Program-made: the position numbers and the translations under genes
DNA from: Saccharospirillum impatiens DSM 12546
GTDB lineage: Bacteria; Pseudomonadota; Gammaproteobacteria; Pseudomonadales; Natronospirillaceae
Assembly: GCF_000423605.1 (NCBI RefSeq)
Contig: NZ_AUIH01000013.1
Coordinates: forward strand, 1 to 64,000
Direction: 5' to 3'
Length of the DNA stretch: 64,000 nt
The notes under the pieces: model-generated
What the model was told of the DNA's origin: nothing
Databases searched by the model: none
The model's input: the letters and a program-made list of their open reading frames with translations, nothing else
Shown: positions 37,499 to 45,517 of the stretch, piece after piece
How positions within the stretch are numbered: position 1 is the first letter of the stretch
Layout of the letters: each line of letters begins with the position of its first letter

Positions 37499-38056
37499 TT
37501 ATTCGCGGGCATTGGCCAGATCGTTCCAGACATCCTGGCGAACCAGCAGACCCGCCTGCAGTTCAAAACGATCGATGAACCGAACGTCGCTGAATGCAAC
37601 GCCATCGGGCCACTGGCCAGCCAGGGTGCCGTGGGTGGTGACAACGGTGGTGTCCATTCCGTAGGCAACATCGGTCGCGGCTATCGTTTTTTGGACATAC
37701 CGGTACCGCCCCCTGGCCCAGTCAACCAATTGCGCCAGCGAGGTGAGCTCACCGCTTCCGGGAAACGACATGACAAAGTCGGCAGCCAAAAACGTCTCCG
37801 CCTTCTGCAGATCCCTGGCCTCCATTGCCGCCAGATAGTCGCTAACCACGGCAGCGGCATCAGGGGCACCGACACCCGGCTGGCGTGGTTCGCCACCCCG
37901 ACTGTATTGATCGGACCCGACTTCATGAATCCAGACGGTGATCGCATCGGGACGGGCCTGGGTAATGCCTCTGACCACGCAGGTCAGAGCGCGCATCAGC
38001 CGGTGCTTGATGTCTGGGCTGTATCCGTTAAGCAGGTTGACCTGAAGCATTGGCAT
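37499..38056 (-). CDS. Tautomerase-SnoaL fusion protein
   Basis: A 185-residue two-domain protein. Residues 2-60 look like a 4-oxalocrotonate tautomerase monomer with Pro2 (MPMLQVNLLNG) as the would-be catalytic base and the family segment DAITVWIHEV. Residues ~75-185 are a SnoaL/NTF2-like domain (DYLAAMEARDLQKAETFLA, FEL..GLLVRQDVW). The start at 38056 exposes the proline and has GGAGAG upstream. It is the promoter-proximal gene of the leftward arm, next to an 18-bp operator. It may isomerise an unsaturated acid so that the hydratase can act. Confidence 0.7.
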   Translation of the reverse strand: MPMLQVNLLNGYSPDIKHRLMRALTCVVRGITQARPDAITVWIHEVGSDQYSRGGEPRQPGVGAPDAAAVVSDYLAAMEARDLQKAETFLAADFVMSFPGSGELTSLAQLVDWARGRYRYVQKTIAATDVAYGMDTTVVTTHGTLAGQWPDGVAFSDVRFIDRFELQAGLLVRQDVWNDLANARE

Positions 38057-38121
38057 AGGGGATTCTCTCCGAAGCTGCCGTAGTGACGCACTGTTCACTC
38101 ACAGCAATTGTCTTATTCTAA

Positions 38122-38139
38122 TGTACTATACTTAATACA
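38122..38139. promoter_or_regulatory. Candidate GntR/UTRA operator, site 1
   Basis: TGTACTATACTTAATACA is a partial dyad (TGTAnTA...TAnTACA). It lies between the divergent tautomerase-fusion and GntR genes. An almost identical 18-mer occurs at 39069 in front of the leuC-like gene (15 of 18 identical, plus shared TTTA after it). Two such sites flanking the regulator gene make its own product the likely binder. Confidence 0.6.
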
Positions 38140-38203
38140 TTTATATGTGCTATACCTGTGGCCTGTCAAGTAAAGACAGTCGCAGCGTTAGAGAGGAACT
38201 TCC

Positions 38204-38995
38204 ATGGATGCACCCCTTCGCTCAGGCGGGCCCGGCGGCACCAAGTCGCATCAGTTGTTTTTACTGCTCAAAGACGCGATCGTGAATGGCCGCATGACAC
38301 CGGGTACGAAACTGCCCGGAGAATTAAAACTGGCGGAAGAACACCGGGTATCGCGTGTCACCGTTAGACGGGCGATGGACGCCCTGACAGAAGAAGGCCT
38401 GATTTACCGGAAACCGGGCATCGGAACCCGCGTCTGCGAGCGGCCCGTAGGCGCTACTGTCATGACCGCAAGCGTCTCAAATTTGCTGCCGAACATGGTC
38501 AAGCTGGGCGAGAACTCACGAGTTCGCCTGCTCGAATTCGTGTATGAGCAACCCTCTGAGACCATTCGAGAACGGCTCGGACTGGGCGAAAATGACCGTA
38601 CCCAGCGTTCGATCCGGGTCCGGCTTTCCGAAGACAAACCTTTCTCCTATCTGGTCACCAACGTGCCTGAACACATCGCCCTCAACTACAACGAAAGCGA
38701 TTTGGCCAGTACGCCTTTATTCGTTTTGCTCGAACGCAGCGGCGTGCATGTCGATCATGCGTCGCAGAGCATATCGGCAACGCTTGCCACCAAAGAGGTA
38801 GCCCGGGCACTGGACGTCTCGGTGGGTTCACCTTTGATATCGCTAAACCGGGTGGTGTTTGATAAAGCCGGCAATGGAGTTGAGCACCTGCAGGCACTCT
38901 ACCGCCCCGATCGCTATCGAATTCAGATCGACCTTAATCGCGCTGGCACAGAAGATGACCGCTACTGGCAGACGATTGACTCTCTGGACGGATAA
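38204..38995 (+). CDS. GntR-family regulator with UTRA domain (HutC subfamily)
   Basis: A 263-residue repressor-type protein. The N-terminal winged helix-turn-helix (KLPGELKLAEEHRVSRVTVRRAMDAL) spans residues ~18-85, and the UTRA effector domain fills ~105-255. It sits between the two arms of the catabolic cluster and probably senses the substrate or an intermediate. Paired 18-bp sites precede both arms. It is transcribed with the rightward arm's direction but separated from it by 180 bases containing site 2. Confidence 0.85.
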   Translation: MDAPLRSGGPGGTKSHQLFLLLKDAIVNGRMTPGTKLPGELKLAEEHRVSRVTVRRAMDALTEEGLIYRKPGIGTRVCERPVGATVMTASVSNLLPNMVKLGENSRVRLLEFVYEQPSETIRERLGLGENDRTQRSIRVRLSEDKPFSYLVTNVPEHIALNYNESDLASTPLFVLLERSGVHVDHASQSISATLATKEVARALDVSVGSPLISLNRVVFDKAGNGVEHLQALYRPDRYRIQIDLNRAGTEDDRYWQTIDSLDG

Positions 38996-39068
38996 ACCTT
39001 TCAGGCCTACACGTACCTGAATGCGATGCGAGTGTTGACAGACCTGAAAACCTTGGTATACCTTTAAT

Positions 39069-39086
39069 TGTACTATTTCTAATACA
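39069..39086. promoter_or_regulatory. Candidate GntR/UTRA operator, site 2
   Basis: TGTACTATTTCTAATACA matches site 1 (38122-38139) except for the three central bases, and both are followed by TTTA. It is about 90 bases upstream of the leuC-like start, at a suitable place to control the hydratase and TRAP genes. Confidence 0.6.
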
Positions 39087-39175
39087 TTTAAAACGACTAC
39101 CTTAATGATCTTTGTCTTTCGAATCAGGGATCAACGGCCAGAGTAAACCAACCGTCGGGGCAACGTGGAAGTGAC

Positions 39176-40588
39176 ATGAGCAGACAGACCTTGTTCGACA
39201 AAATCTGGCAAAGCCATGAAATTTGCCAGAATGATGAAGGCCAGAGCTTGCTGTGGGTCGACCGGCATCTGGCTCACGAAGGGTCGTTTCACGCCTTTAA
39301 TAAGCTTGCCGAGCGTGGCCTGACCGTGCGTCACCCGGAACTGACGTTGGGCATTGCCGATCACTATGTGCCGACCCTCTCGCGCTCCCTCACGGATGTG
39401 AATGAAAAAACCCGCAACGTTATTGAACAACTGATCAGCAACACCCGGGCTCACGGGGTACCGTTGATCGGGATGAACGATCCGCGCCAGGGCATTGTTC
39501 ATGTCGTAGGCCCGGAGCTTGGGCTCACGCAGCCAGGCCTGGTGATGGTTTGTGGCGACAGCCATACCTCCACACACGGAGCATTGGGTGCCCTGGCATT
39601 TGGTATTGGTGCCTCGGAAGTGGCCCACGTACTGGCCACACAGACATTGTGGCAGAACAAACCCAAGCAATTGCGCATTCGTATCAATGGATCGCTGTCG
39701 CCAGCCGTGTCGGCCAAAGACATTGCCCTGGCCTGGATCTCACGGCTAGGCGCCGACGGTGCCCGGGGCTACGCCATCGAGTACGCCGGATCCGCAATCG
39801 ATGATCTCAGCGTTGAAGCCCGCCTCACCCTGTGCAATCTCTCCATTGAGGGTGGGGCTCGCTGCGGCATGATCGCACCGGACGAGAAAACGATCGAGTA
39901 CCTGCGTGATCGACCCATGGCGCCAAAAGGCGAAGACTTTGAGTTCGCCTCAACCTGGTGGCGAACGCTGGCCACAGATGCAGACGCCAGCTTTGACCGC
40001 GAGGTCGAACTGGATGCCTCAGATATAGCACCTCAGGTGACCTGGGGTACATCACCTGAAGAAGCAATGCCGATTACGGGCCGAGTACCTAACCCGGACG
40101 ACGAGCACTCTCCCGATAAAGCACGGCAACACCGCGACAGCCTGGAGTACATGGGTCTGAAGCCTGACCAGCTATTAACCGACATTGTTATCAACCGGAT
40201 ATTCATTGGCTCCTGCACCAACGCTCGCATTGAAGATCTTCGCGCGGCTGCGGCTGTGCTCAAAGGCCGAAAAAGTAAAGTGCCCGGGTTAATCTCTGCC
40301 GGTTCAACTCAGGTAAAAGCGCAGGCAGAGGCTGAAGGGCTGGATCAGATATTCATCGATGCGGGCCTGGAGTGGCGAGAATCAGGGTGTTCCATGTGCG
40401 TGGGTATGAACGGCGACCAGTTGAAGTCGGGCGAGCGCTGTGCATCGTCCACCAACCGGAATTTTAAAGGACGGCAGGGCCTCGGCTCCCGCACTCATTT
40501 AATGTCACCGGCTATGGTCGCGGCGGCTGCCGTAGCCGGACACCTGGCCGACGTGCGCCCCTTGCTTCAGGAGGTTTCTCAGTCATGA
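39176..40588 (+). CDS. LeuC-type hydratase large subunit (catabolic paralogue)
   Basis: A 470-residue aconitase-family protein close to bacterial LeuC. The three 4Fe-4S ligands are in GSCTNARIEDL and CSMCVGMN, and CGDSHTSTHGALGALAFGIG is present. LeuCD converts 2-alkylmalate to 3-alkylmalate through an alkylmaleate. No leuA or leuB is nearby and the neighbours are catabolic, so a role such as dimethylmaleate, citraconate or alkylmaleate hydratase is more likely than leucine synthesis. Overlaps the small-subunit gene by four bases. Confidence 0.82.
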   Translation: MSRQTLFDKIWQSHEICQNDEGQSLLWVDRHLAHEGSFHAFNKLAERGLTVRHPELTLGIADHYVPTLSRSLTDVNEKTRNVIEQLISNTRAHGVPLIGMNDPRQGIVHVVGPELGLTQPGLVMVCGDSHTSTHGALGALAFGIGASEVAHVLATQTLWQNKPKQLRIRINGSLSPAVSAKDIALAWISRLGADGARGYAIEYAGSAIDDLSVEARLTLCNLSIEGGARCGMIAPDEKTIEYLRDRPMAPKGEDFEFASTWWRTLATDADASFDREVELDASDIAPQVTWGTSPEEAMPITGRVPNPDDEHSPDKARQHRDSLEYMGLKPDQLLTDIVINRIFIGSCTNARIEDLRAAAAVLKGRKSKVPGLISAGSTQVKAQAEAEGLDQIFIDAGLEWRESGCSMCVGMNGDQLKSGERCASSTNRNFKGRQGLGSRTHLMSPAMVAAAAVAGHLADVRPLLQEVSQS

Positions 40589-41232
40589 CGCCTTTTACCC
40601 AATTGACCGCCCCCGCTTGCCCGCTGGTAAGAAGCAATGTGGATACCGACCAGCTAATACCCGCGCGCTTTATGAAAGAACCCCGCCGGGTTGGGTACGG
40701 TCAGTTCCTGTTATACGACCTTCGCCACGATGACACCGGCAAACCCATTGGTGATTTTATATTGAACCAGCCCGGGGCCGACCAGTCTCAGATCATGGTC
40801 ACCCGTCGAAACTTCGGTGCCGGGTCTTCTCGCGAAGCGGCTGTCTATGCACTGGTGGATTTTGGATTCCGGTGCGTCATCGCGCCCAGCTTTGGCGATA
40901 TTTTCTCTTCAAACGCCGTCAATAACGGCCTGCTCCCCGCACTGGTGAGCGAGGCTGATGCCGATCGCCTACTGAACGCGCTGGAGACCGAGCCTACCCA
41001 CATCACTGTGGATCTGGCAACACAACAGATTCACTTTGCTGACCAGATTATCCCATTCGATATCAATGCAGTTTGGAAAACCAAGTTGCTGAACGGCTGG
41101 GATGATATTGATCTGACCGAAGGATACAGATCGGCAATCGACAGCTTTCTGTTGACGTATCAAACACGGTATCCCTGGACTCAGGGCCAGCCGGAAGGAG
41201 CACTCGGGCTAATCGCCCGCGACAATCGATGA
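40585..41232 (+). CDS. LeuD-type hydratase small subunit (catabolic paralogue)
   Basis: A 215-residue LeuD-like swivelling domain with NVDTDQLIPARF, RNFGAGSSREAAVYALVDFGFRCVIAPSFGDIF and NNGLLPA. The substrate-specificity loop after the NVDTD segment reads MKEPRRVGYGQF. It completes the heterodimeric hydratase with the preceding gene. Confidence 0.82.
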   Translation: MTPFTQLTAPACPLVRSNVDTDQLIPARFMKEPRRVGYGQFLLYDLRHDDTGKPIGDFILNQPGADQSQIMVTRRNFGAGSSREAAVYALVDFGFRCVIAPSFGDIFSSNAVNNGLLPALVSEADADRLLNALETEPTHITVDLATQQIHFADQIIPFDINAVWKTKLLNGWDDIDLTEGYRSAIDSFLLTYQTRYPWTQGQPEGALGLIARDNR

Positions 41233-41332
41233 CGCAAACCCCAAATAACCCGGACCTAGCCAGCCTAAGCAGTAATCGGGCTTACAGAACAACAGGCAGC
41301 ACCCGGATTCATAACAACGAGAGGTAATAATA

Positions 41333-42349
41333 ATGAAGCAGTCATTCCTGAAACATACCGCCATGGCAATTGGCCTGGTGTCTGCCCTATCGGTCACGAG
41401 CATCGCTTCGGCTGAAGAGCGCATTACCGCTGTTCATGCCTTTAACACCTCGCTGATCTATACCCGCAGTTTTCTGGAGTTTGTCGACAAGGTTAACGAG
41501 CGTGGCGAAGGCGTCATTGAAATTGACGTGCGCGGCGGCCCGGAAGTCATTGGCCTGAGTGAGCAACCCGACGCTGTGCGCAATGGCATCGTCGACATGG
41601 CCTATACCGCAGCCAGCTTCTACGGCGGCACAGTACCAGAGCGGGACATCATGGTCGCTTCCAACGCCAACGCCATTTATGCCCGTGAAAGCGGCGGCAT
41701 AGACCTGTTGAATCAGATTCACCAGGACAAGATGGGTGTGTACTACCTGGGCTGGTTCGACAGCGGCGTAAGCTACAACCTCTACACGGTCGACGAACCC
41801 ACCATTGGTGATGACGGACGCCTCAGTGTCGACGGTCTGAAATTGCGCTCCAACCCGGTTTACGATGCATTCTTCCGTGACTACCTCGGTGCCGAACCGA
41901 TCAGCCTGCCCACAACCGATGTGTACGCCGCCCTGGAACGTAACGTTGTAAACGCGACGGGCTGGACTGAGATTGGCCTTGCCGATCTGAACTGGGACCG
42001 GTTCCTGAACTACCGGATCGAGCCTTCGTTCTTCTCAACCGACATGGGTGTGATCATCAACCTGGACAGCTGGAATGCGCTAAGTGATGAAGCAAAAGCC
42101 ATCCTCCAGGAAGTGGCCATCGAACATGAGCGTGACAGCGCCCTGACGTTGGCAGAGGATGCAAAAACACAGCGTGCAGAAATGATCGACAATGGTATGC
42201 AAATCGTCGATCTGCAGGGTGACGTTCGGGATCAGTTTTCCGAATCAGCTCGTGAAGCTACCTGGAACCGCATGCGTGGCCTGATGGAGCGTCACCCAAT
42301 GGGGCTGGAGCACTACGACTCACTGGTAGAAATGTTCAACGAACTCTAA
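41333..42349 (+). CDS. TRAP transporter substrate-binding protein (DctP type)
   Basis: A 338-residue DctP-family periplasmic protein with a signal peptide ending near residue 27 (SIASA). The family fold segments AVRNGIVDMAYTAASFYGG and VYAALERNVVNATGWTE are visible, but the ligand cannot be deduced. GAGAGG lies before the start. It begins a DctP-Q-M set placed after the LeuCD-like genes. A repeat-type hairpin follows the stop, which could lower expression of the membrane subunits. Confidence 0.88.
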   Translation: MKQSFLKHTAMAIGLVSALSVTSIASAEERITAVHAFNTSLIYTRSFLEFVDKVNERGEGVIEIDVRGGPEVIGLSEQPDAVRNGIVDMAYTAASFYGGTVPERDIMVASNANAIYARESGGIDLLNQIHQDKMGVYYLGWFDSGVSYNLYTVDEPTIGDDGRLSVDGLKLRSNPVYDAFFRDYLGAEPISLPTTDVYAALERNVVNATGWTEIGLADLNWDRFLNYRIEPSFFSTDMGVIINLDSWNALSDEAKAILQEVAIEHERDSALTLAEDAKTQRAEMIDNGMQIVDLQGDVRDQFSESAREATWNRMRGLMERHPMGLEHYDSLVEMFNEL

Positions 42350-42350
42350 T

Positions 42351-42383
42351 AGGTTGTTGAAAAGGCTTCCTGCCTTTTTCAAA
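42351..42383 (+). repeat. Dispersed palindromic element, family B copy 1 (terminator-like)
   Basis: Immediately after the DctP stop, AGGTTGTTGAAAAGGC-TTCCT-GCCTTTTTCAA forms a hairpin with a T-run in the 3' arm. A near-identical copy lies at 56707-56742 after another gene. It probably acts as a partial terminator or 3'-end stabiliser. A second hairpin, GACAGGTACA/TGTACCTGTC, follows at 42393-42423. Confidence 0.7.
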
Positions 42384-42453
42384 CCAAGCTACGACAGGTA
42401 CAGCACATGCTGGTGTACCTGTCGTCCTTAACGGCTGCCAGCAGGTGAACATC

Positions 42454-42960
42454 ATGCGCATTGCCAGCAAGGCCTACAAGGCCCTGATTGATCTACTCGC
42501 CATCATCGCCGGCGCTATGCTGGTATGGCTGATGGTGGCCATCGTCCTCACCGTCGCATTACGCAACCTCGGCTTGCAGCCTTCGGCCTGGTTTTTTGTG
42601 TCTACCGAATACGCCATGTTCTATCTTACCTTGCTGGGCGCGCCCTGGCTGGTTAGAGAAAAAGGGCACGTTTATATCGAATTGTTCACGGCAACACTGC
42701 CCAAATCCTTCCTCAACATTCACAGTCGAGCCGTCTCTCTGTTTTGCGTTGTGGTCTGCCTGGTACTGGCCTGGAAAGGCTATGACCTGGTGATGCAGAA
42801 TCTCAGCCGGAACGACTACGATGTGCGCGCTTACTTCGTACCCAAATGGATACTCACCATCGTCTTTCCCTTCTGCTTCTTCCTGATGGCGACCGAGTTC
42901 TTAAAGTTTGTTGTTGGAAAAGACATATTGCACAGCGGTGAAGCGGGGATAAAAGAATGA
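42454..42960 (+). CDS. TRAP transporter small permease (DctQ type)
   Basis: A 168-residue protein with four predicted membrane helices, the size and layout of DctQ. ATG at 42454 is chosen because AGGTGA precedes it; GTG at 42445 is possible. The stop overlaps the DctM start by four bases. Confidence 0.85.
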   Translation: MRIASKAYKALIDLLAIIAGAMLVWLMVAIVLTVALRNLGLQPSAWFFVSTEYAMFYLTLLGAPWLVREKGHVYIELFTATLPKSFLNIHSRAVSLFCVVVCLVLAWKGYDLVMQNLSRNDYDVRAYFVPKWILTIVFPFCFFLMATEFLKFVVGKDILHSGEAGIKE

Positions 42961-44273
42961 TGGAATGGTATTTTGCACTGGGCTTTCTGCTGTCACTGAT
43001 CGTTCTCTTTATGGGCATCGGCACGCCCATCGCACTGGCCTTTCTCGCTGCCAACGTCATCGGCTCATGGTATTTCATGGGTGGGCAGAACGGCATTATT
43101 CAACTGCTTAATAACGGCTTCGGATCGCTGTCAAAATTCAGCCTGGTTCCCATACCGTTGTTTCTATTAATGGGGGAACTGTTCTTCCGCTCCGGGCTTG
43201 GCATGAAGATGTTCAATGCCATCGACCAGCTCATGGGCAAAGTACCGGGCCGGCTTTCTTATGTCACAGTCGTCGGTGGCACAGCATTCAGCACCCTGAG
43301 CGGTTCATCCATGGGGTCGACCGCTTTGATGGGCTCATTGCTCGTCCCGGAAATGACCAAGCGGGGCTACAAAAAACACATGTCGATCGGACCCATTCTG
43401 GGTACTGGCGGCCTGGCCATCATCATTCCGCCTTCAGCACTGGCTGTATTGCTGGGTACGCTGGCGAAAATCGACATTGCCCAATTGCTGATAGCGGGCA
43501 TCATACCGGGGCTGATACTGGCACTTTTCTACATTATCACCATTTGGGTGCGTACCCGGCTCGACCCGGACGCTGCGCCCGTCTACGAGCTGGAACCGGT
43601 ACCATTTCTAGCAAAAATCAAGCTAGTGCTGACCGACATAATTCCCATGGTGGGTGTCATGGTCATCATCGTTATGATGATGCTGTCTGGTCTGGCAACA
43701 CCGTCGGAGTCTGCAGCCTTTGGTGCACTGGGTGTGATTATTCTGGGCTTCGTTTACCGAAAAATGAGTTGGGGCGTGTTTACCCAATCGGTCAGTGGTG
43801 CATTGAAAGTCACATTAATGGCGTATCTGATTGTCTTTGGTTCTGCGACTTTCAGTCAGCTACTGGCGTTTTCGGGAGCCTCAAGCGGGCTGATCGAATG
43901 GGCGACCTCTTATGACCTGGCGCCAATCTATATGCTACTGGCCATGTTCGGTGTGCTCTTACTGCTCGGCACATTCATGGAGCAGATTTCGATCATGATG
44001 CTGACGGTTCCCTTCTTCTTCCCACTGGCAGAAACACTGGGGTTTGACCTGATCTGGTTTGGCATCATCATCTTACTGGCACTCGAAATCAGCTTCACCA
44101 CTCCACCCTTCGGCTTATTGCTGTTTGTGATGAAAGGCGTTGCACCGGCAGGCACCAGCATGCGGGAAATCTATACAGCAGCCATTCCCTACATTCTGTG
44201 TTCCATGTTGCTTGTCGCGCTGATGATTATCTACCCGCCGATAGCTACCTGGTTGCCGGGGATGATTAACTGA
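42957..44273 (+). CDS. TRAP transporter large permease (DctM type)
   Basis: A 438-residue membrane protein with about 12 helices and the DctM hallmarks: GTPIALAFL early on, PLFLLMGELFFRSGL, the GSSMGSTALMGSLLVPEM hairpin, GTGGLAIIIPPSALAVLLG, and TTPPFGLLLFVMKG near the end. It couples Na+ to uptake of the ligand bound by the preceding DctP. It ends the rightward catabolic operon. Confidence 0.9.
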   Translation: MMEWYFALGFLLSLIVLFMGIGTPIALAFLAANVIGSWYFMGGQNGIIQLLNNGFGSLSKFSLVPIPLFLLMGELFFRSGLGMKMFNAIDQLMGKVPGRLSYVTVVGGTAFSTLSGSSMGSTALMGSLLVPEMTKRGYKKHMSIGPILGTGGLAIIIPPSALAVLLGTLAKIDIAQLLIAGIIPGLILALFYIITIWVRTRLDPDAAPVYELEPVPFLAKIKLVLTDIIPMVGVMVIIVMMMLSGLATPSESAAFGALGVIILGFVYRKMSWGVFTQSVSGALKVTLMAYLIVFGSATFSQLLAFSGASSGLIEWATSYDLAPIYMLLAMFGVLLLLGTFMEQISIMMLTVPFFFPLAETLGFDLIWFGIIILLALEISFTTPPFGLLLFVMKGVAPAGTSMREIYTAAIPYILCSMLLVALMIIYPPIATWLPGMIN

Positions 44274-44288
44274 AGGTTGGGTTAGTCA

Positions 44289-44379
44289 AATGTAAAGTGG
44301 GCGTGAGCAGCTATTCGGTTAATCACCAGAACAGAGCAGACCTCAAGATGGTTCTGGCTATCATGACCCACTTTACATT
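44289..44379. repeat. 91-bp element with perfect 13-bp terminal inverted repeats
   Basis: AATGTAAAGTGGG (44289-44301) is repeated in inverse at 44367-44379. Inside, CCAGAAC and GGTTCTGG form a nested hairpin around 44326-44356. It starts 16 bases after the DctM stop. It could be a MITE-like relic or a terminator without a T-run. The remaining 180 bases of the gap belong to the LysR promoter region. Confidence 0.55.
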
Positions 44380-44507
44380 CAAACTGGCACAAGGATTTCC
44401 AAGGGTAATGAACCTTCCTGGCGTCTATAACCGACCGTTCATTTAGTTCAGAGAGTTCTTGGTGGATAAGCTCCGATCGAAGTTTACTGGGTAGCGTTTA
44501 GCGCCCG

Positions 44508-44538
44508 ATTGTTACACACTGAAGTAGCGTGCAACAAT
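44508..44538. promoter_or_regulatory. Dyad upstream of the lysR gene
   Basis: ATTGTTACAC and GTGCAACAAT form an inverted repeat with one mismatch across 11 central bases, ending 22 bases before the LysR start. It is a candidate autoregulatory site. I found no equally good copy in front of the aldehyde dehydrogenase gene. Confidence 0.4.
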
Positions 44539-44560
44539 TACTGCAACGACAGGCGATCCT

Positions 44561-45517
44561 ATGTCCCAACCAGACCTGAACCTCATTCGAGTCTTCGTCA
44601 TGCTGTACGAAACGCGCAGCGTTACCCACTGTGCGCAACGATTAAATGTGACACAGCCCTCGGTCAGTTATGCTCTTTCAAGGCTGCGCGACCAGCTCGA
44701 TGACCGGTTATTTGTGCGCCGCCAGCAGTCCATGACACCCACCATGACAGCTCACCAGATCTATCCTGACCTGAAAGCTGCGTTGCAGACGCTGGAAACA
44801 CACTTGAACAGCCGGCATCACTTCGACCCTGTCAATTGCAATATGCGTTTTAGATTGGCACTCACCGATCTGGGTGAGATGGTGTTCTTACCCACCATCC
44901 TGAATTATCTTCAAAAAGAAGCGCCAGACCTGGAGTTGGAAGTGGTACCGCTGCAAATAGAGGATGTTCCAGAATGGCTAACTGCAGGGCAAGTAAACGC
45001 TGTTATTTGCAGCCGTCCCATAGAACTGCACAGCCTGGAGCGACAGACTATCATTCGTGACCGCTATGTTTGCATGGCGCGGGCCGATACGTTCGAGGAT
45101 GGGCCCATTGACCTTGAAACGTTCTCCCGACGCAAACAAGTGGTGGTTGCCGGAACTTCTGGCCACAGTCTGGTTGAAGATATCCTGCATCAGCTGAATG
45201 TTCAGCGCAAAGTGGCGTTGGAAGTACCGCACTTTTCAATTCTGCCCAGTTTGTTGATGGCCAGTGGCTTGTTGAGTGTGCTGCCTGTACAAATTGCCAA
45301 CCAGTTTGCCGCTGGTCATGACCTGGCGGTAAGGTCGCTTCCTTTTCAGGTTCCGGATTTTAATGTCTCGCTGTATTGGCACACCCAAGCCAACCGCTCA
45401 CCGGCACAGCACTGGTTTTGTCAGGCCGTGCTGGAAGCGGTACGTTCAATGAATATACCGGAACCTGATGTACTCATTGATCGCTTGTTTGGCAAAGCAG
45501 GAACGCCATCCAACTAA
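44561..45517 (+). CDS. LysR-family transcriptional regulator
   Basis: A 318-residue LysR protein with an N-terminal winged helix (LNLIRVFVMLYETRSVTHCA...NVTQPSVSYALSRL) and a substrate-binding domain of the NodD/NahR-like branch. It is convergent with the benzoylformate decarboxylase gene, their ends overlapping by four bases, and is the obvious candidate to control that operon from its far end. Confidence 0.87.
   Translation: MSQPDLNLIRVFVMLYETRSVTHCAQRLNVTQPSVSYALSRLRDQLDDRLFVRRQQSMTPTMTAHQIYPDLKAALQTLETHLNSRHHFDPVNCNMRFRLALTDLGEMVFLPTILNYLQKEAPDLELEVVPLQIEDVPEWLTAGQVNAVICSRPIELHSLERQTIIRDRYVCMARADTFEDGPIDLETFSRRKQVVVAGTSGHSLVEDILHQLNVQRKVALEVPHFSILPSLLMASGLLSVLPVQIANQFAAGHDLAVRSLPFQVPDFNVSLYWHTQANRSPAQHWFCQAVLEAVRSMNIPEPDVLIDRLFGKAGTPSN

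Noticed and set aside
39176-41232. Naming the hydratase genes leuC and leuD
   Set aside because: Sequence similarity is strong, but the operon context is catabolic and lacks leuA/leuB, so the symbols would mislead.
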